Source: Spongiibacteraceae bacterium
Lineage (GTDB): Bacteria > Pseudomonadota > Gammaproteobacteria > Pseudomonadales > Dasaniaceae
Assembly (NCBI GenBank): GCA_028280715.1
Contig: JANQLG010000014.1
Location: 1 to 64,000, forward strand
Reading direction: 5' to 3'
DNA: 64,000 bases
Shown: positions 54,264-64,000 of the stretch, one piece after another
Layout: the number at the start of each line of letters is the position of its first letter
Numbering within the stretch: the stretch's first letter is position 1
Position numbers and translations under genes: made by a program
Notes under the pieces: generated by a model
What the model saw: the letters and a program-made list of their open reading frames with translations, nothing else
Told to the model about the DNA's origin: nothing
Database searches by the model: none

Positions 54264-56729
54264 ATGGCTAAAAAGAAACCTGTTAAGAAAAAGTCCAGAA
54301 GTGATTCAGCGAATAAACCTACCAATAAACTCGCTTCAACACTTCTGCAAACATTTGGCATCAGCTTATTGATCGTCGTCATTGCCTTTGTGTTTCTGGG
54401 GCTGTTTGAGCGCCATCAAATCAATATGGCAAGCATTAAATCACAGAGCCAAACACTCGCGGACAGTCAGGCTAACTTGGTTAATCTGACCCTGACACAA
54501 CTGAGAAACCGTCTTGCCGCAGCAGCCGCTTCACCTGAGATACTAACTGCACTTGAAGGTGACGATGACCTTGCGATAAAGAATTTTGAAGCCGAACTTA
54601 TTCGTAGCTTTCCAGAAGCTACCACCATTAAATTGATTCCGATGGGGCCTCTGGGCATTGCCAAAATCAATCGCGAAAATTACGGACTACGCAATGAAAT
54701 AGAAATGAGCCTGCTACGCCTGGCCAGCGATGGCCAGAAAGCAGAACCCGAAGCTTATCAAATCAACAACCAGTGGATGTTCTCACTGAGTGAACCTGTC
54801 CAGGCTGCAGATAAAAGCTATGCCAATGGAGCCATACTGCTCTCTCTGGATGGGACGTTTCTCCAACGCGTGCTGACCCAGCAGGATAGCGCACAAGGAC
54901 AAACTACCCTGATTCAACAGTTCAACAATAAACAACACACGATTAGTACCGTTGGCACCGCTGGTGATGCGAGTTATCAACAAACAGCTGATACCCTGGT
55001 TTCCAATTGGCAAATTAACTACACCCCTTCATACGAACTTATTTCAAGAGCAACTCACGGTGCCCTGTTTATTTGGGTCGCACTGGCGGTCAGTGCATTG
55101 GTCATTTTGGCCTTGGGTTTTGTAGCTATCTCCCTGCTGCAAAAGGCGATTAACGAAAACCTTGCTGCGCTGATTCAAGGAAAATCTGCCACCACCTTTT
55201 CTTTACCCGGTTTTGAAAATGCTGCCGCCGATATTCGCAGCAAATTGCAATCGGCACCAAAAGCTGCTGATACCGAACAAGCAAAAGAACCAACCAAAAA
55301 ACCAGAATCCAAGCCTGCCAAGAAAGAAAGTGACAAAGGCGGTGTCAACCTGCCACAGGACTTACCCGAAACTATTTTCCGCGCCTACGACATTCGTGGC
55401 CTGGCCGAGCAACAACTAACCGATGAGGTCGTCTATGCCATTGGCTTGGCCATCGGCAGTGAAGCTCTGGATCAGGGACAACAAACACTGGTCGTTGCCG
55501 CTGATGGTCGCCACAGTTCACCGCGTATTCGTGATGCCATGGTAAAAGGGCTCACCGATAGTGGCCGCGATGTGATTGATATTGGCATCATGCCGACACC
55601 CTTGATGTATTTCGCCACCCATCAGTTAGGTGCTCAAAGTGGCGTAATGATTACAGGTAGCCACAACCCTGCTGAATACAATGGCATCAAAATCGTAATC
55701 GGTGGCCGTGCCCTATCCGGCCCGGCAATCTCGGCACTTCGTACCCGTGTGCTCAGCAAAGACCTCGCCACCGGCAAGGGGCAAGTACAAACCCGCGAAA
55801 TTGCCCAGGATTACATTGATTACATCATCAACGATGTCGCTATCGCTCAGCCATTGAAAGTGGTCATCGACGCCGGTAATGGTGTTGCCGGTGCCATTGC
55901 TCCGCGTTTATTCGAAGAATTGGGCTGTGAAGTCATTCAACTCTATTGTGAAGTCAATGGTGACTTCCCCAACCATCATCCCGATCCCACAGTAGAAGCC
56001 AACCTGGAAGATTTGAAGCAAACGGTACAACAAAATGGCGCCGATTTGGGTATTGCCTTTGATGGTGATGGCGACCGCCTGGGTGTTGTCACTGCAACTG
56101 GCAAATCGATACCCGCTGACCGGTTGCTGATGTTGTTTGCTCAGGATGTAGTATCGAGAAACCCTGGGGCCGATGTTTTATTTGATGTGAAATGTACTCG
56201 CAACCTCAATAACTTGATCAGCAATTACGGCGGCAGACCGATCATGTGGAAAACCGGCCACTCCTTTATGAAGGATAAAATGGCTGAAACAGGCGCTTTG
56301 CTGGGCGGTGAATTTAGTGGCCACATCTTCTTCAAAGAACGCTGGTTTGGCTTCGATGACGGCATGTATGCTGCAGCTCGCCTGATCGAAATTCTCAGTA
56401 CGACAGACCCCGATCTGGATGTACAGCTCTCGGCCTTTCCAGAAAGTATTGGCTCTCCTGAACTCAAGATCGAAACTGATGAAAACAATAAGTTTGCCAT
56501 CATTGAATCACTGGTAAACCAAGGGCAATTTGGCGATGGCAAAATCTCAACCCTGGATGGCGTTAGAGTCGATTTTCCTGATGGATGGGGTCTAGTGCGA
56601 GCATCAAATACCACCCCCATGTTGATTTTACGATTCGAAGCTGAAAACGATGGTGCAATGGAACGCATTAAAAATCTCTTTAAAGATCAATTGATCAGTA
56701 TTGATAACTCTCTGCAATTTGGTTTTTAA
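54264..56729 (+). CDS. algC: phosphomannomutase/phosphoglucomutase with membrane-anchored sensory-like N-terminus (AlgC-like)
   Basis: An 821-residue protein. The C-terminal 460 residues are an alpha-D-phosphohexomutase: the phospho-Ser near 466 in TGSHNPAEYNG, the metal loop AFDGDGDRLGV, the sugar-binding GGEFSGHIFF and the phosphate-binding RASNTTPMLILRF. The first 360 residues carry a Lys-rich start, a membrane helix (about 32-50), a periplasmic domain of about 210 residues, a second helix (about 268-290) and a charged Lys/Glu/Pro-rich linker. Long AlgC forms of this type occur in Pseudomonas. It supplies mannose-1-P or glucose-1-P for polysaccharides and LPS. It lies between coaBC and argB. 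Confidence 0.92.
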   Translation: MAKKKPVKKKSRSDSANKPTNKLASTLLQTFGISLLIVVIAFVFLGLFERHQINMASIKSQSQTLADSQANLVNLTLTQLRNRLAAAAASPEILTALEGDDDLAIKNFEAELIRSFPEATTIKLIPMGPLGIAKINRENYGLRNEIEMSLLRLASDGQKAEPEAYQINNQWMFSLSEPVQAADKSYANGAILLSLDGTFLQRVLTQQDSAQGQTTLIQQFNNKQHTISTVGTAGDASYQQTADTLVSNWQINYTPSYELISRATHGALFIWVALAVSALVILALGFVAISLLQKAINENLAALIQGKSATTFSLPGFENAAADIRSKLQSAPKAADTEQAKEPTKKPESKPAKKESDKGGVNLPQDLPETIFRAYDIRGLAEQQLTDEVVYAIGLAIGSEALDQGQQTLVVAADGRHSSPRIRDAMVKGLTDSGRDVIDIGIMPTPLMYFATHQLGAQSGVMITGSHNPAEYNGIKIVIGGRALSGPAISALRTRVLSKDLATGKGQVQTREIAQDYIDYIINDVAIAQPLKVVIDAGNGVAGAIAPRLFEELGCEVIQLYCEVNGDFPNHHPDPTVEANLEDLKQTVQQNGADLGIAFDGDGDRLGVVTATGKSIPADRLLMLFAQDVVSRNPGADVLFDVKCTRNLNNLISNYGGRPIMWKTGHSFMKDKMAETGALLGGEFSGHIFFKERWFGFDDGMYAAARLIEILSTTDPDLDVQLSAFPESIGSPELKIETDENNKFAIIESLVNQGQFGDGKISTLDGVRVDFPDGWGLVRASNTTPMLILRFEAENDGAMERIKNLFKDQLISIDNSLQFGF

Positions 56730-56753
56730 TTGCGAGCTAAGATAAATTTCGGC

Positions 56754-57727
<974 letters not shown>

Positions 57728-57853
57728 TTTTTAGCCATCACATTAAAAGTGATTTTCTTGAGTGATTTTTTATTGCAGCCAACCCTAGTAATCGATAGGA
57801 TTGGCCGGTAACAAAAAATAGAACAAAGAAAATTCTCAGGCTTTGATTGCCTC

Positions 57854-58495
57854 ATGATGAAAAAAACATCTCGTCGACAACAAATTCTTGAGGCTTTAGC
57901 CCATATGCTTGAAGCCAGCCCCGGTGAACGTATTACCACCGCGCGACTGGCGAAAGAAGTTGGTGTTTCTGAGGCGGCTCTTTATCGCCACTTCCCTAGC
58001 AAGTCCAAAATGTTTGAAGGTTTGATCGAGTTTATTGAGGAAACTATCTTTTCTCGTATCAACCTGATCTTGAAAGAAGAATCCTTCGCGATTGCACGCT
58101 GTGAAAAATTACTCAATCTATTGTTAACTTTTTCTGAGCGCAATCCTGGTCTGACTCGGATATTAACGGGTGATGCTCTGGCAGGAGAAACCGAACGGCT
58201 ACATGCACGTGTCGTGCAATTCTACGATCGTCTTGAAACACAGCTGAAGCAGATCCTACGCGATGCCGAAATTCAGGAAAGTATTCGCACTACCACCCCT
58301 ACCGGGACAGCGGCCAACTTGCTGCTAGCTGCAGCTGAAGGTCGAATTTGTCAGTTTGTACGAAGCGGCTTTAAACGCAAACCAACAGAACACTGGCAAG
58401 ACCAATGGCCAATTCTAATTGAAGGCTTCTTTCAGGAAACGCCCGCTATTTCTGACTCTAAATCAGCAAGCTATAACCAGACCAGCACAGCTTAG
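57854..58495 (+). CDS. slmA: nucleoid occlusion factor SlmA (TetR family)
   Basis: A 213-residue TetR-family DNA-binding protein with the helix-turn-helix [20 protein letters not shown] and the SlmA-type start [15 protein letters not shown]. SlmA bound to specific chromosomal sites blocks FtsZ polymerisation over the nucleoid. Its place close to coaBC and pyrE is the same as in E. coli. The N-terminal Met-Met-Lys-Lys start has no strong ribosome-binding site. Confidence 0.9.
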   Translation: MMKKTSRRQQILEALAHMLEASPGERITTARLAKEVGVSEAALYRHFPSKSKMFEGLIEFIEETIFSRINLILKEESFAIARCEKLLNLLLTFSERNPGLTRILTGDALAGETERLHARVVQFYDRLETQLKQILRDAEIQESIRTTTPTGTAANLLLAAAEGRICQFVRSGFKRKPTEHWQDQWPILIEGFFQETPAISDSKSASYNQTSTA

Positions 58496-58522
58496 GCAGC
58501 CAACTAGTCAGCAAATTTTGAA

Positions 58523-59218
58523 CTAATATCTGGACTGATTTTTAGGTTGTACACTAGTAGCACTTTGGCGGCGCATTTCCACCCTATCCAACAGTGTCGC
58601 AAATCGATCAATATCGCGCTGAAAAGAAGCCTTTACCGAAGCAATTTCTTCTTGCCTGACAGCGATTGATTGCTCAATATCCTCTATTTCCCGCTGCAGA
58701 ATTTCGATATTTTGTCTTACCGCTTCGGGCACTTCAAAACCTCGGCGTTCAATATTGGCAGCCTTATCTTGCTCACGTTCTATTTGGGATTTAATCGAGA
58801 CCAAATTACTTTTTTGAATACTGATACGGATTTGCAGATCCTGTAGCGCCCGCTTCCTGGCGGCCTCTATATCTTCGATGGTGCTGTATCTCAATAACAA
58901 AGACTCATCCCATGCTTTCAGCCTCTGTTCCTCTTCTTCCTTTAATCTGGCGCGAGCCTCATCGGTATTACGCAGATTCAACTCCTCTTCAGAAAGCTGT
59001 CGAGGCACTCTCTTTATCAACGTCATTGACTGAGCATCGAGCACATCATAGCCATTACGAACGTACTCAGGAGGCACGTTATCATCAATGACCTGTACGC
59101 CCTTATCGTTAACATAACGATACACTTGGGCGGCATAAGCGACAAAAGGCAGCATAGTTATCAATACAAAACTAATAATACGCAATACATTTTGTCTTAT
59201 CTTCGCTATGAAAATCAT
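58523..59218 (-). CDS. exported DUF4124 protein with coiled coil
   Basis: A 231-residue protein with a signal peptide (ISFVLITMLPFVAYAAQ), a DUF4124 domain right after it (VYRYVNDKGVQVIDDNVPPE) and a long charged coiled coil (about 90-215, rich in Glu, Arg and Gln). Probably periplasmic; the function is unknown. It follows pyrE on the opposite side of slmA, with which it converges, and has no close operon partner. Confidence 0.85.
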   Translation of the reverse strand: MIFIAKIRQNVLRIISFVLITMLPFVAYAAQVYRYVNDKGVQVIDDNVPPEYVRNGYDVLDAQSMTLIKRVPRQLSEEELNLRNTDEARARLKEEEEQRLKAWDESLLLRYSTIEDIEAARKRALQDLQIRISIQKSNLVSIKSQIEREQDKAANIERRGFEVPEAVRQNIEILQREIEDIEQSIAVRQEEIASVKASFQRDIDRFATLLDRVEMRRQSATSVQPKNQSRY

Positions 59219-59285
59219 TTTCTCCAGTTACCTTTATATTAAATCCCTTTAGCCTTATCTTTAGGGCTATTCAATTATGGTCGGT

Positions 59286-59927
59286 TTATACACCATATTG
59301 CTCCCTATACAGCTCTATGCTTTGTACATGATCAGATTGATCATTACTAGTACTTAAGTAATCCAAAATCTGTTGCAAGTTCACGATACTGAGAACGGGT
59401 ATCGAATACTCTCTTTCGACCTCCTGAATTGCTGACAATTCCCCATTGCCCCGTTCCTGGCGGTTAAGCCCAATGACCACACCAGCAGGCTTAGCCTCAT
59501 GTGCGGTGATAATAGACATCACTTCTCTTACTGCCGTACCTGCAGTAATGACATCATCGATCACTAATACCCTGCCTTCAAGTGGTGCGCCTACCAGCAC
59601 TCCGCCCTCACCATGGTCCTTCTTCTCTTTGCGGTTATAGGTGTAAGGTACATCTCGATCAAAATGATCCGCCAAGGCAGCCGCAGTGACTGCTGCCAGA
59701 GGAATTCCCTTATATGCGGGACCAAACAGCACATCAAATTCAACCCCGGATTCAACAATGGCATGGGCATAGCAACGCCCCAACTGGGCTAGGGCTGCAC
59801 CACTGGCAAACATGCCGGCGTTAAAAAAATAGGGGCTCACTCGCCCAGATTTCAAGGTAAATTCACCAAAACTTAGGGCCTTTCTGGCTATAGCCAGTTC
59901 AATAAACTGATGTTGATAGGGTTGCAT
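59286..59927 (-). CDS. pyrE: orotate phosphoribosyltransferase
   Basis: A 213-residue enzyme converting orotate and PRPP to orotidine monophosphate in pyrimidine synthesis. [36 protein letters not shown] (orotate/PRPP loop) and the PRPP motif [18 protein letters not shown] are complete. The ATG at 59927 matches the family N-terminus (MQPYQHQF) and has GAGAG 5 bases upstream; an in-frame ATG at 59939 overlaps the stop of a leader ORF and is an alternative. A terminator-like hairpin 100 bases upstream suggests attenuation. Confidence 0.95.
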   Translation of the reverse strand: MQPYQHQFIELAIARKALSFGEFTLKSGRVSPYFFNAGMFASGAALAQLGRCYAHAIVESGVEFDVLFGPAYKGIPLAAVTAAALADHFDRDVPYTYNRKEKKDHGEGGVLVGAPLEGRVLVIDDVITAGTAVREVMSIITAHEAKPAGVVIGLNRQERGNGELSAIQEVEREYSIPVLSIVNLQQILDYLSTSNDQSDHVQSIELYREQYGV

Positions 59928-59935
59928 ACACGCTC

Positions 59936-60094
59936 TCATGTGATATTTGGCAAAAAAATCGCATGCAGGTCTTTCATAAACTGGCAGAACGGCCCACAGG
60001 CTCTAAAATTAATTCTACGCAGCCAAACTGTGAAAAAAAACCTGTGGCTCGTTACAGGCAGTAAAAATAGTACGCAGTGATTAGGTAGCGACAT
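59936..60094 (-). CDS. possible 52-aa pyrE leader peptide
   Basis: A frame starting at ATG 60094, with AAGG 8 bases upstream, runs through the pyrE leader and stops in ATGA overlap with an in-frame pyrE ATG at 59939. Its codons cover the T8 run of the terminator-like hairpin (encoding Phe-Phe-Phe). In enteric bacteria ribosomes following RNA polymerase over a T-rich leader set pyrE and pyrBI expression by UTP level; this ORF could serve that purpose. It may be a chance frame. Confidence 0.4.
   Translation of the reverse strand: MSLPNHCVLFLLPVTSHRFFFTVWLRRINFRACGPFCQFMKDLHAIFLPNIT
60033..60059 (-). terminator. attenuator-like hairpin in the pyrE leader
   Basis: On the minus strand GCCTGT and ACAGGT flank an 8-base loop and are followed by eight Ts. 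The only minus-strand gene downstream is pyrE, and no minus-strand gene ends just upstream, so the hairpin is positioned as a leader attenuator rather than a gene-end terminator. The stem is short (5-6 base pairs). Confidence 0.5.
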
Positions 60095-60226
60095 CTCCCA
60101 AACCTTGCGAAAGAGCCTTACCAAGACAATGGCTATAGGTTCATTGCGTTGGAAATACTTGTAAAACGGGTTTTACCATTCGCAGCAAGCTCGGGTACCA
60201 TACGCCCTCCATTTATTGAGGACATT

Positions 60227-61000
60227 ATGAGAATAATTAGTTTTTGTGCTGACGGCATCAGAGAAGCCGCAGAAAAAGGTTTTTACGACTGGGTTCTAGA
60301 TCAGGACGCCGACTTTATTTGTATTCAAAACCTGAAAGCACAGGAATATGACCTGCGGGAAAATATTTTCTTTCCTGCGGGCTACAACCCCTATTTCTTT
60401 GACGCTGTAGAACAAAACTCCAATGGTGTGGCCATATATTGTCGCGAATTGCCAAAGGCCATTATGACCGGGCTGGGCTTTGTCGATTTTGACATGGAAG
60501 GTCGTTATATACAGGCTGATTTCCAAAACATCAGTATCGGATGTTTGTTAGCGCCATCGGCCTATAAAGCTGATAGTCATGATGCAGACCGCAAAAAACA
60601 TTTCATGGAATTGTTGCAAAACCACTTAAGCAAAGTGCGCAATAAACGCCGTGAATTTGTGATATGTGGTAACTGGAACATGATTCATACCGAAGCTGAT
60701 ATTCAGGACCCTCAAGCCAATCAGGGGGTTTCAGGCACATTACCTGAGGAACAACAGTGGATGGATCAGTTATTCACCAACCTTGGTTACGTTGATGCAT
60801 TTCGTGAAATTAATACCGATAGTGATGAGTTTACTTGGTGGCCCGATGGAGATAGAAGCCGGGACGGCTGGCGCGTAGACTATCAAGTTGTTTCATCCGG
60901 GCTAAAGCCGGTCATTGAGTACGGCGCGATCTACAAGAACCAGGCTTTTGCCAGTCATGCACCAGTGATTATGGATTATGATTACGAAATGGGCGGTTAA
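60227..61000 (+). CDS. crc: catabolite repression control protein Crc (exonuclease III-like)
   Basis: A 257-residue endonuclease/exonuclease/phosphatase-fold protein. In ExoIII the catalytic Glu lies in an LQE motif; here it reads CIQNLK, and the C-terminal SDH motif reads ASHAPV, so catalytic residues are lost as in Pseudomonas Crc. Crc acts with Hfq to repress translation of catabolic mRNAs when preferred carbon is present. The ATG at 60227 follows GAGGA; the frame is open 26 codons upstream but those are not conserved. It is divergent from pyrE, as in Pseudomonas. Confidence 0.9.
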   Translation: MRIISFCADGIREAAEKGFYDWVLDQDADFICIQNLKAQEYDLRENIFFPAGYNPYFFDAVEQNSNGVAIYCRELPKAIMTGLGFVDFDMEGRYIQADFQNISIGCLLAPSAYKADSHDADRKKHFMELLQNHLSKVRNKRREFVICGNWNMIHTEADIQDPQANQGVSGTLPEEQQWMDQLFTNLGYVDAFREINTDSDEFTWWPDGDRSRDGWRVDYQVVSSGLKPVIEYGAIYKNQAFASHAPVIMDYDYEMGG

Positions 61001-61011
61001 TCGCCCATTTC
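60986..61011. terminator. hairpin at the crc / rph convergence
   Basis: GAAATGGGCG and CGCCCATTTC form a perfect 10-bp stem with a 6-base loop that contains the crc stop codon. T runs are short (TTT), so termination may be weak; it can act on both convergent transcripts. Confidence 0.6.
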
Positions 61012-61024
61012 ATTCACCGTAAAA

Positions 61025-61744
61025 TCAGACTGTCAGCGCTGATTTTTGTCGTTCGATAATCTCATTGATCCCTTTTTCGGCCAATGCCAGCATGCTTTGT
61101 AAGTCATCTCGACTATAAGCTTCTCCTTCTGCGGTTCCCTGCACTTCAATGAATCCACCCTTTTCCGTCATGATGACATTCATATCCGTTTCAGCGCTGG
61201 AATCTTCGGGATAATCCAGATCAAGCACCGGGCAGCCCTCATACATGCCAACCGAGATGGCAGCAACCATCTGTTTCAACGGCGATTTCTCTATCATCCC
61301 TGTAGTCACCATATGATTTAATGCGTCGACCAATGCCACACAACCGCCAGTGATCGAGGCTGTGCGTGTGCCACCATCAGCCTGAATCACATCGCAATCA
61401 ATGGTAATGGTGTTCTCACCCAGTGCATTCATATCAACTGCGGCACGAAGTGAGCGACCAATTAAGCGCTGAATTTCCACCGTGCGGCCACCCTGCTTGC
61501 CGCGTGAGGCTTCACGGCCCATCCTCGTGCCGGTAGAGCGCGGTAGCATGCCATATTCTGCTGTAATCCAGCCCTGACCCTCTCCACGCAAAAAGCGTGG
61601 CACTCCAGCTTCCACCGAAGCAGTACAAATGACCTTGGTATTTCCGAAGCTGACTAACACTGAACCCTCGGCATGGCAGGTGTAATTTCGGGTGATAGTG
61701 AGTTCTCGAAGCTGGTCATTACTGCGGCCGCTGGGTCTAGTCAT
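61025..61744 (-). CDS. rph: ribonuclease PH
   Basis: A 239-residue phosphorolytic 3'-5' exoribonuclease trimming tRNA precursors. [19 protein letters not shown] at the N-terminus, the phosphate-binding [20 protein letters not shown] and catalytic [19 protein letters not shown] are complete; [18 protein letters not shown] follows. The ATG at 61744 has AGGA 7 bases upstream; an upstream TTG in frame is unlikely. The gene converges on crc and is divergent from yicC. Confidence 0.96.
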   Translation of the reverse strand: MTRPSGRSNDQLRELTITRNYTCHAEGSVLVSFGNTKVICTASVEAGVPRFLRGEGQGWITAEYGMLPRSTGTRMGREASRGKQGGRTVEIQRLIGRSLRAAVDMNALGENTITIDCDVIQADGGTRTASITGGCVALVDALNHMVTTGMIEKSPLKQMVAAISVGMYEGCPVLDLDYPEDSSAETDMNVIMTEKGGFIEVQGTAEGEAYSRDDLQSMLALAEKGINEIIERQKSALTV

Positions 61745-61924
61745 AAAGATATCCTGCAAATTGTTGGGTAATTCATTTCAACCGAACATATCGTTAATTC
61801 AGCTGTTTAATAATCGCGGGATTATACACACTAACGTTAACGAACAAGCCGAAATAGAGGTAGAATGGCTCACTTTTACGCTGGAGCATGCTAGCTTCCA
61901 CATCAAACCAGAGGTAATTCCCCA

Positions 61925-62794
61925 ATGATTCGCAGCATGACCGCATTTGCCCGCCAATCTGAACAATTGGAATGGGGCGCACTGGTTTGGGAAATTCGTT
62001 CGGTAAATCACCGCTACCTGGAGCCCTCATTCAAGCTGCCAGAGTCAGTACGCAGCCTGGAAAGCAATTTGAGAGAAAAGCTGCGTTCTCAGCTCAGCCG
62101 CGGCAAAATTGAATGCGGCTTACGCTTACAAATCCAGGCAACCGGCCAGGATGCAAATCTGGCAATCAATCAAGTGCTATTGGAACAACTTGTTTCAGCC
62201 AGCGAATCACTGCAGCAAAAAATAGAGCAGCCCTCCCCATTGAATCCGTTAGAGCTATTGAAATGGCCGGGCATTGTCGAGGAGTCTCAACCAGACAGCG
62301 AAGCGATTGGTGAGCAAATATTAGCTGCGTTCCAAACCACACTTAACCAATTACTCGAAAGTCGCGAACGCGAAGGCACTGTACTTAAACAATTTATTGA
62401 GCAACGCCTACAAACCATTGCAGAAATTACTGCATCGGTTAGACAGCAGCTACCGCAAATTCTTACTGCGCAGAGACAAAAACTTAAGGATCGTTTAGAT
62501 GAGCTAAAGACCGACCTGGATGCCGACCGTCTTGAGCAGGAGATGGTTATTTTAGCTCAGAAAGCCGATGTCGACGAAGAGCTGGACAGACTCGATGCCC
62601 ACGTCGATGAAGTGAACCGCGTGTTAACTAAGGGGGGCGCCTGTGGTCGCAGGCTCGATTTCCTGATGCAGGAACTGAATCGTGAAGCCAATACCCTGTC
62701 GTCAAAATCAATTGTCACCGACACTACCCAAGCGGCAGTAGAATTAAAGGTGCTGATCGAACAGATGCGCGAACAAATTCAAAATATCGAATAA
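61925..62794 (+). CDS. yicC: YicC family endoribonuclease
   Basis: A 289-residue YicC/YloC protein: SMTAFARQSEQLEWGALVWE and EIRSVNHRYLEPSFKLPE at the N-terminus, a coiled-coil middle, and the DUF1732 C-terminus (VDEELDRLDAHVDEVNRVL; GRRLDFLMQELNREANTLSS). YicC proteins are metal-dependent endoribonucleases linked to sRNA turnover in E. coli. GAGGT precedes the ATG. It lies directly upstream of gmk. Confidence 0.95.
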   Translation: MIRSMTAFARQSEQLEWGALVWEIRSVNHRYLEPSFKLPESVRSLESNLREKLRSQLSRGKIECGLRLQIQATGQDANLAINQVLLEQLVSASESLQQKIEQPSPLNPLELLKWPGIVEESQPDSEAIGEQILAAFQTTLNQLLESREREGTVLKQFIEQRLQTIAEITASVRQQLPQILTAQRQKLKDRLDELKTDLDADRLEQEMVILAQKADVDEELDRLDAHVDEVNRVLTKGGACGRRLDFLMQELNREANTLSSKSIVTDTTQAAVELKVLIEQMREQIQNIE

Positions 62795-62820
62795 AATTAT
62801 CACCCGTTTTATCCAGCTAG

Positions 62821-63468
<648 letters not shown>

Positions 63469-63595
63469 GTTGATCGTTTTTGGTACACTTGCCGGCCGTT
63501 TTCATGAGCGGAAGCACGAATATTTGGAACGCATTTATTATAGATGTTGTAAAAAGTGGTTTTATAGCCGCTGTTAATTGAAAGAGAGAAACCTC

Positions 63596-63874
63596 ATGGC
63601 CCGTATTACTGTCGATGACTGTCTGGATAAAGTTGATAACCGCTTTGAGTTGGTAATGGTTGCCAGCAAGCGTGCCCGCGCTATTTCCACCGGCGGAAAA
63701 GAGCCCTTGGTAAGCGAAGATTCTGACAAACCAACTGTTATTGCACTACGCGAGTTGGCAGAAGAATTGATTACTGCGGAAGAAATTATGCGCCCTGTCG
63801 AAGAAGAACCAGAAGAGTTGGAACTGTTAGCCGAAGCCTCTTTGCCAGCAGGTGACCTGCCTCCTACGCTATAA
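63596..63874 (+). CDS. rpoZ: RNA polymerase omega subunit
   Basis: A 92-residue small subunit that helps assemble RNA polymerase and binds ppGpp with the beta' subunit. [20 protein letters not shown] and [16 protein letters not shown] are diagnostic, followed by an acidic tail. The ATG at 63596 follows a GAGAG purine run; six upstream codons in frame are not conserved. spoT would be expected just beyond the window; the last 126 bases hold no gene start. Confidence 0.96.
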   Translation: MARITVDDCLDKVDNRFELVMVASKRARAISTGGKEPLVSEDSDKPTVIALRELAEELITAEEIMRPVEEEPEELELLAEASLPAGDLPPTL

Positions 63875-64000
63875 TCCTAGGCTATAACTCTTACGCACTT
63901 CATTTGGGCCGGCTGTCCTGGCTGGCCTATCGCAAACGCCCCCCAACTGCAGCTATAATTTGAGTAACGGTCTGTCATAGACGTATTTTCAGTGGGCGCA

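Overview
The window looks like the chromosome of a free-living, probably marine or aquatic, gammaproteobacterium related to the Pseudomonas/Cellvibrionales/Spongiibacter lineages. The evidence is gene content and order: the pilGHIJK-chpABC cluster beside gshB-tonB-yqgE-ruvX, pilT-pilU, yggS-proC-yggT-metX-metW, rpoH-ftsX-ftsE-ftsY-rsmD-coaD-mutM, and rpmB-rpmG-radC-coaBC-algC-argB-pyrE-crc-rph-yicC-gmk-rpoZ all resemble Pseudomonas aeruginosa neighbourhoods. Base composition by eye is in the mid-40s percent G+C. No rRNA, tRNA, CRISPR array, prophage or insertion sequence was seen.

The left edge (1-1284) is the stable end of a chromosomal integron: an intact IntI-type integrase with a LexA box over its promoter, one attI-like core site, and the beginning of the first gene cassette, whose array leaves the window to the left. 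From 1323 to 8149 are an FAH-family hydrolase, a secreted S9 peptidase, a D-2-hydroxyglutarate dehydrogenase-like flavoprotein divergent from serA, and an alpha/beta hydrolase. From 8228 to 13727 (minus strand) is a central-carbon cluster tkt-epd-pgk-fba. From 14016 to 18635 (plus strand) is an S-adenosylmethionine-cycle cluster (ArsR-methyltransferase fusion, metK, sahH, metF) behind a strong palindromic operator, followed by rsmE with its own mini-leader ORF.

From 19460 to 31785 (minus strand) lies the complete Pil-Chp chemosensory system for type IV pilus twitching: two response regulators, CheW-like proteins, the receptor PilJ, methyltransferase PilK, methylesterase ChpB and the 2086-residue hybrid kinase ChpA. 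gshB, a TonB-like protein, yqgE and ruvX follow divergently, then the retraction ATPases PilU and PilT. From 37662 to 43367 is a plus-strand run (yggS, proC, yggT, metX, metW, DUF4426, rdgB, thioesterase). From 43413 to 48536 is a minus-strand run (trmB, DUF423, rpoH, ftsX, ftsE, ftsY); rpoH has a perfect CIRCE element directly upstream. The rest is housekeeping: rsmD, coaD, mutM, ribosomal proteins L33 and L28, radC, coaBC, a membrane-anchored AlgC-like phosphomutase, argB, slmA, pyrE, crc, rph, yicC, gmk and rpoZ.

The strongest non-routine signals are the SOS-controlled integron boundary, the CIRCE element on rpoH (HrcA control of the heat-shock sigma factor), the palindromic operator before the methionine-cycle regulator, a pyrE leader with a T-rich attenuator-like hairpin inside a leader ORF, a 14-codon leader overlapping rsmE, and a set of short imperfect tandem duplications restricted to the intergenic DNA of the first 14 kb.
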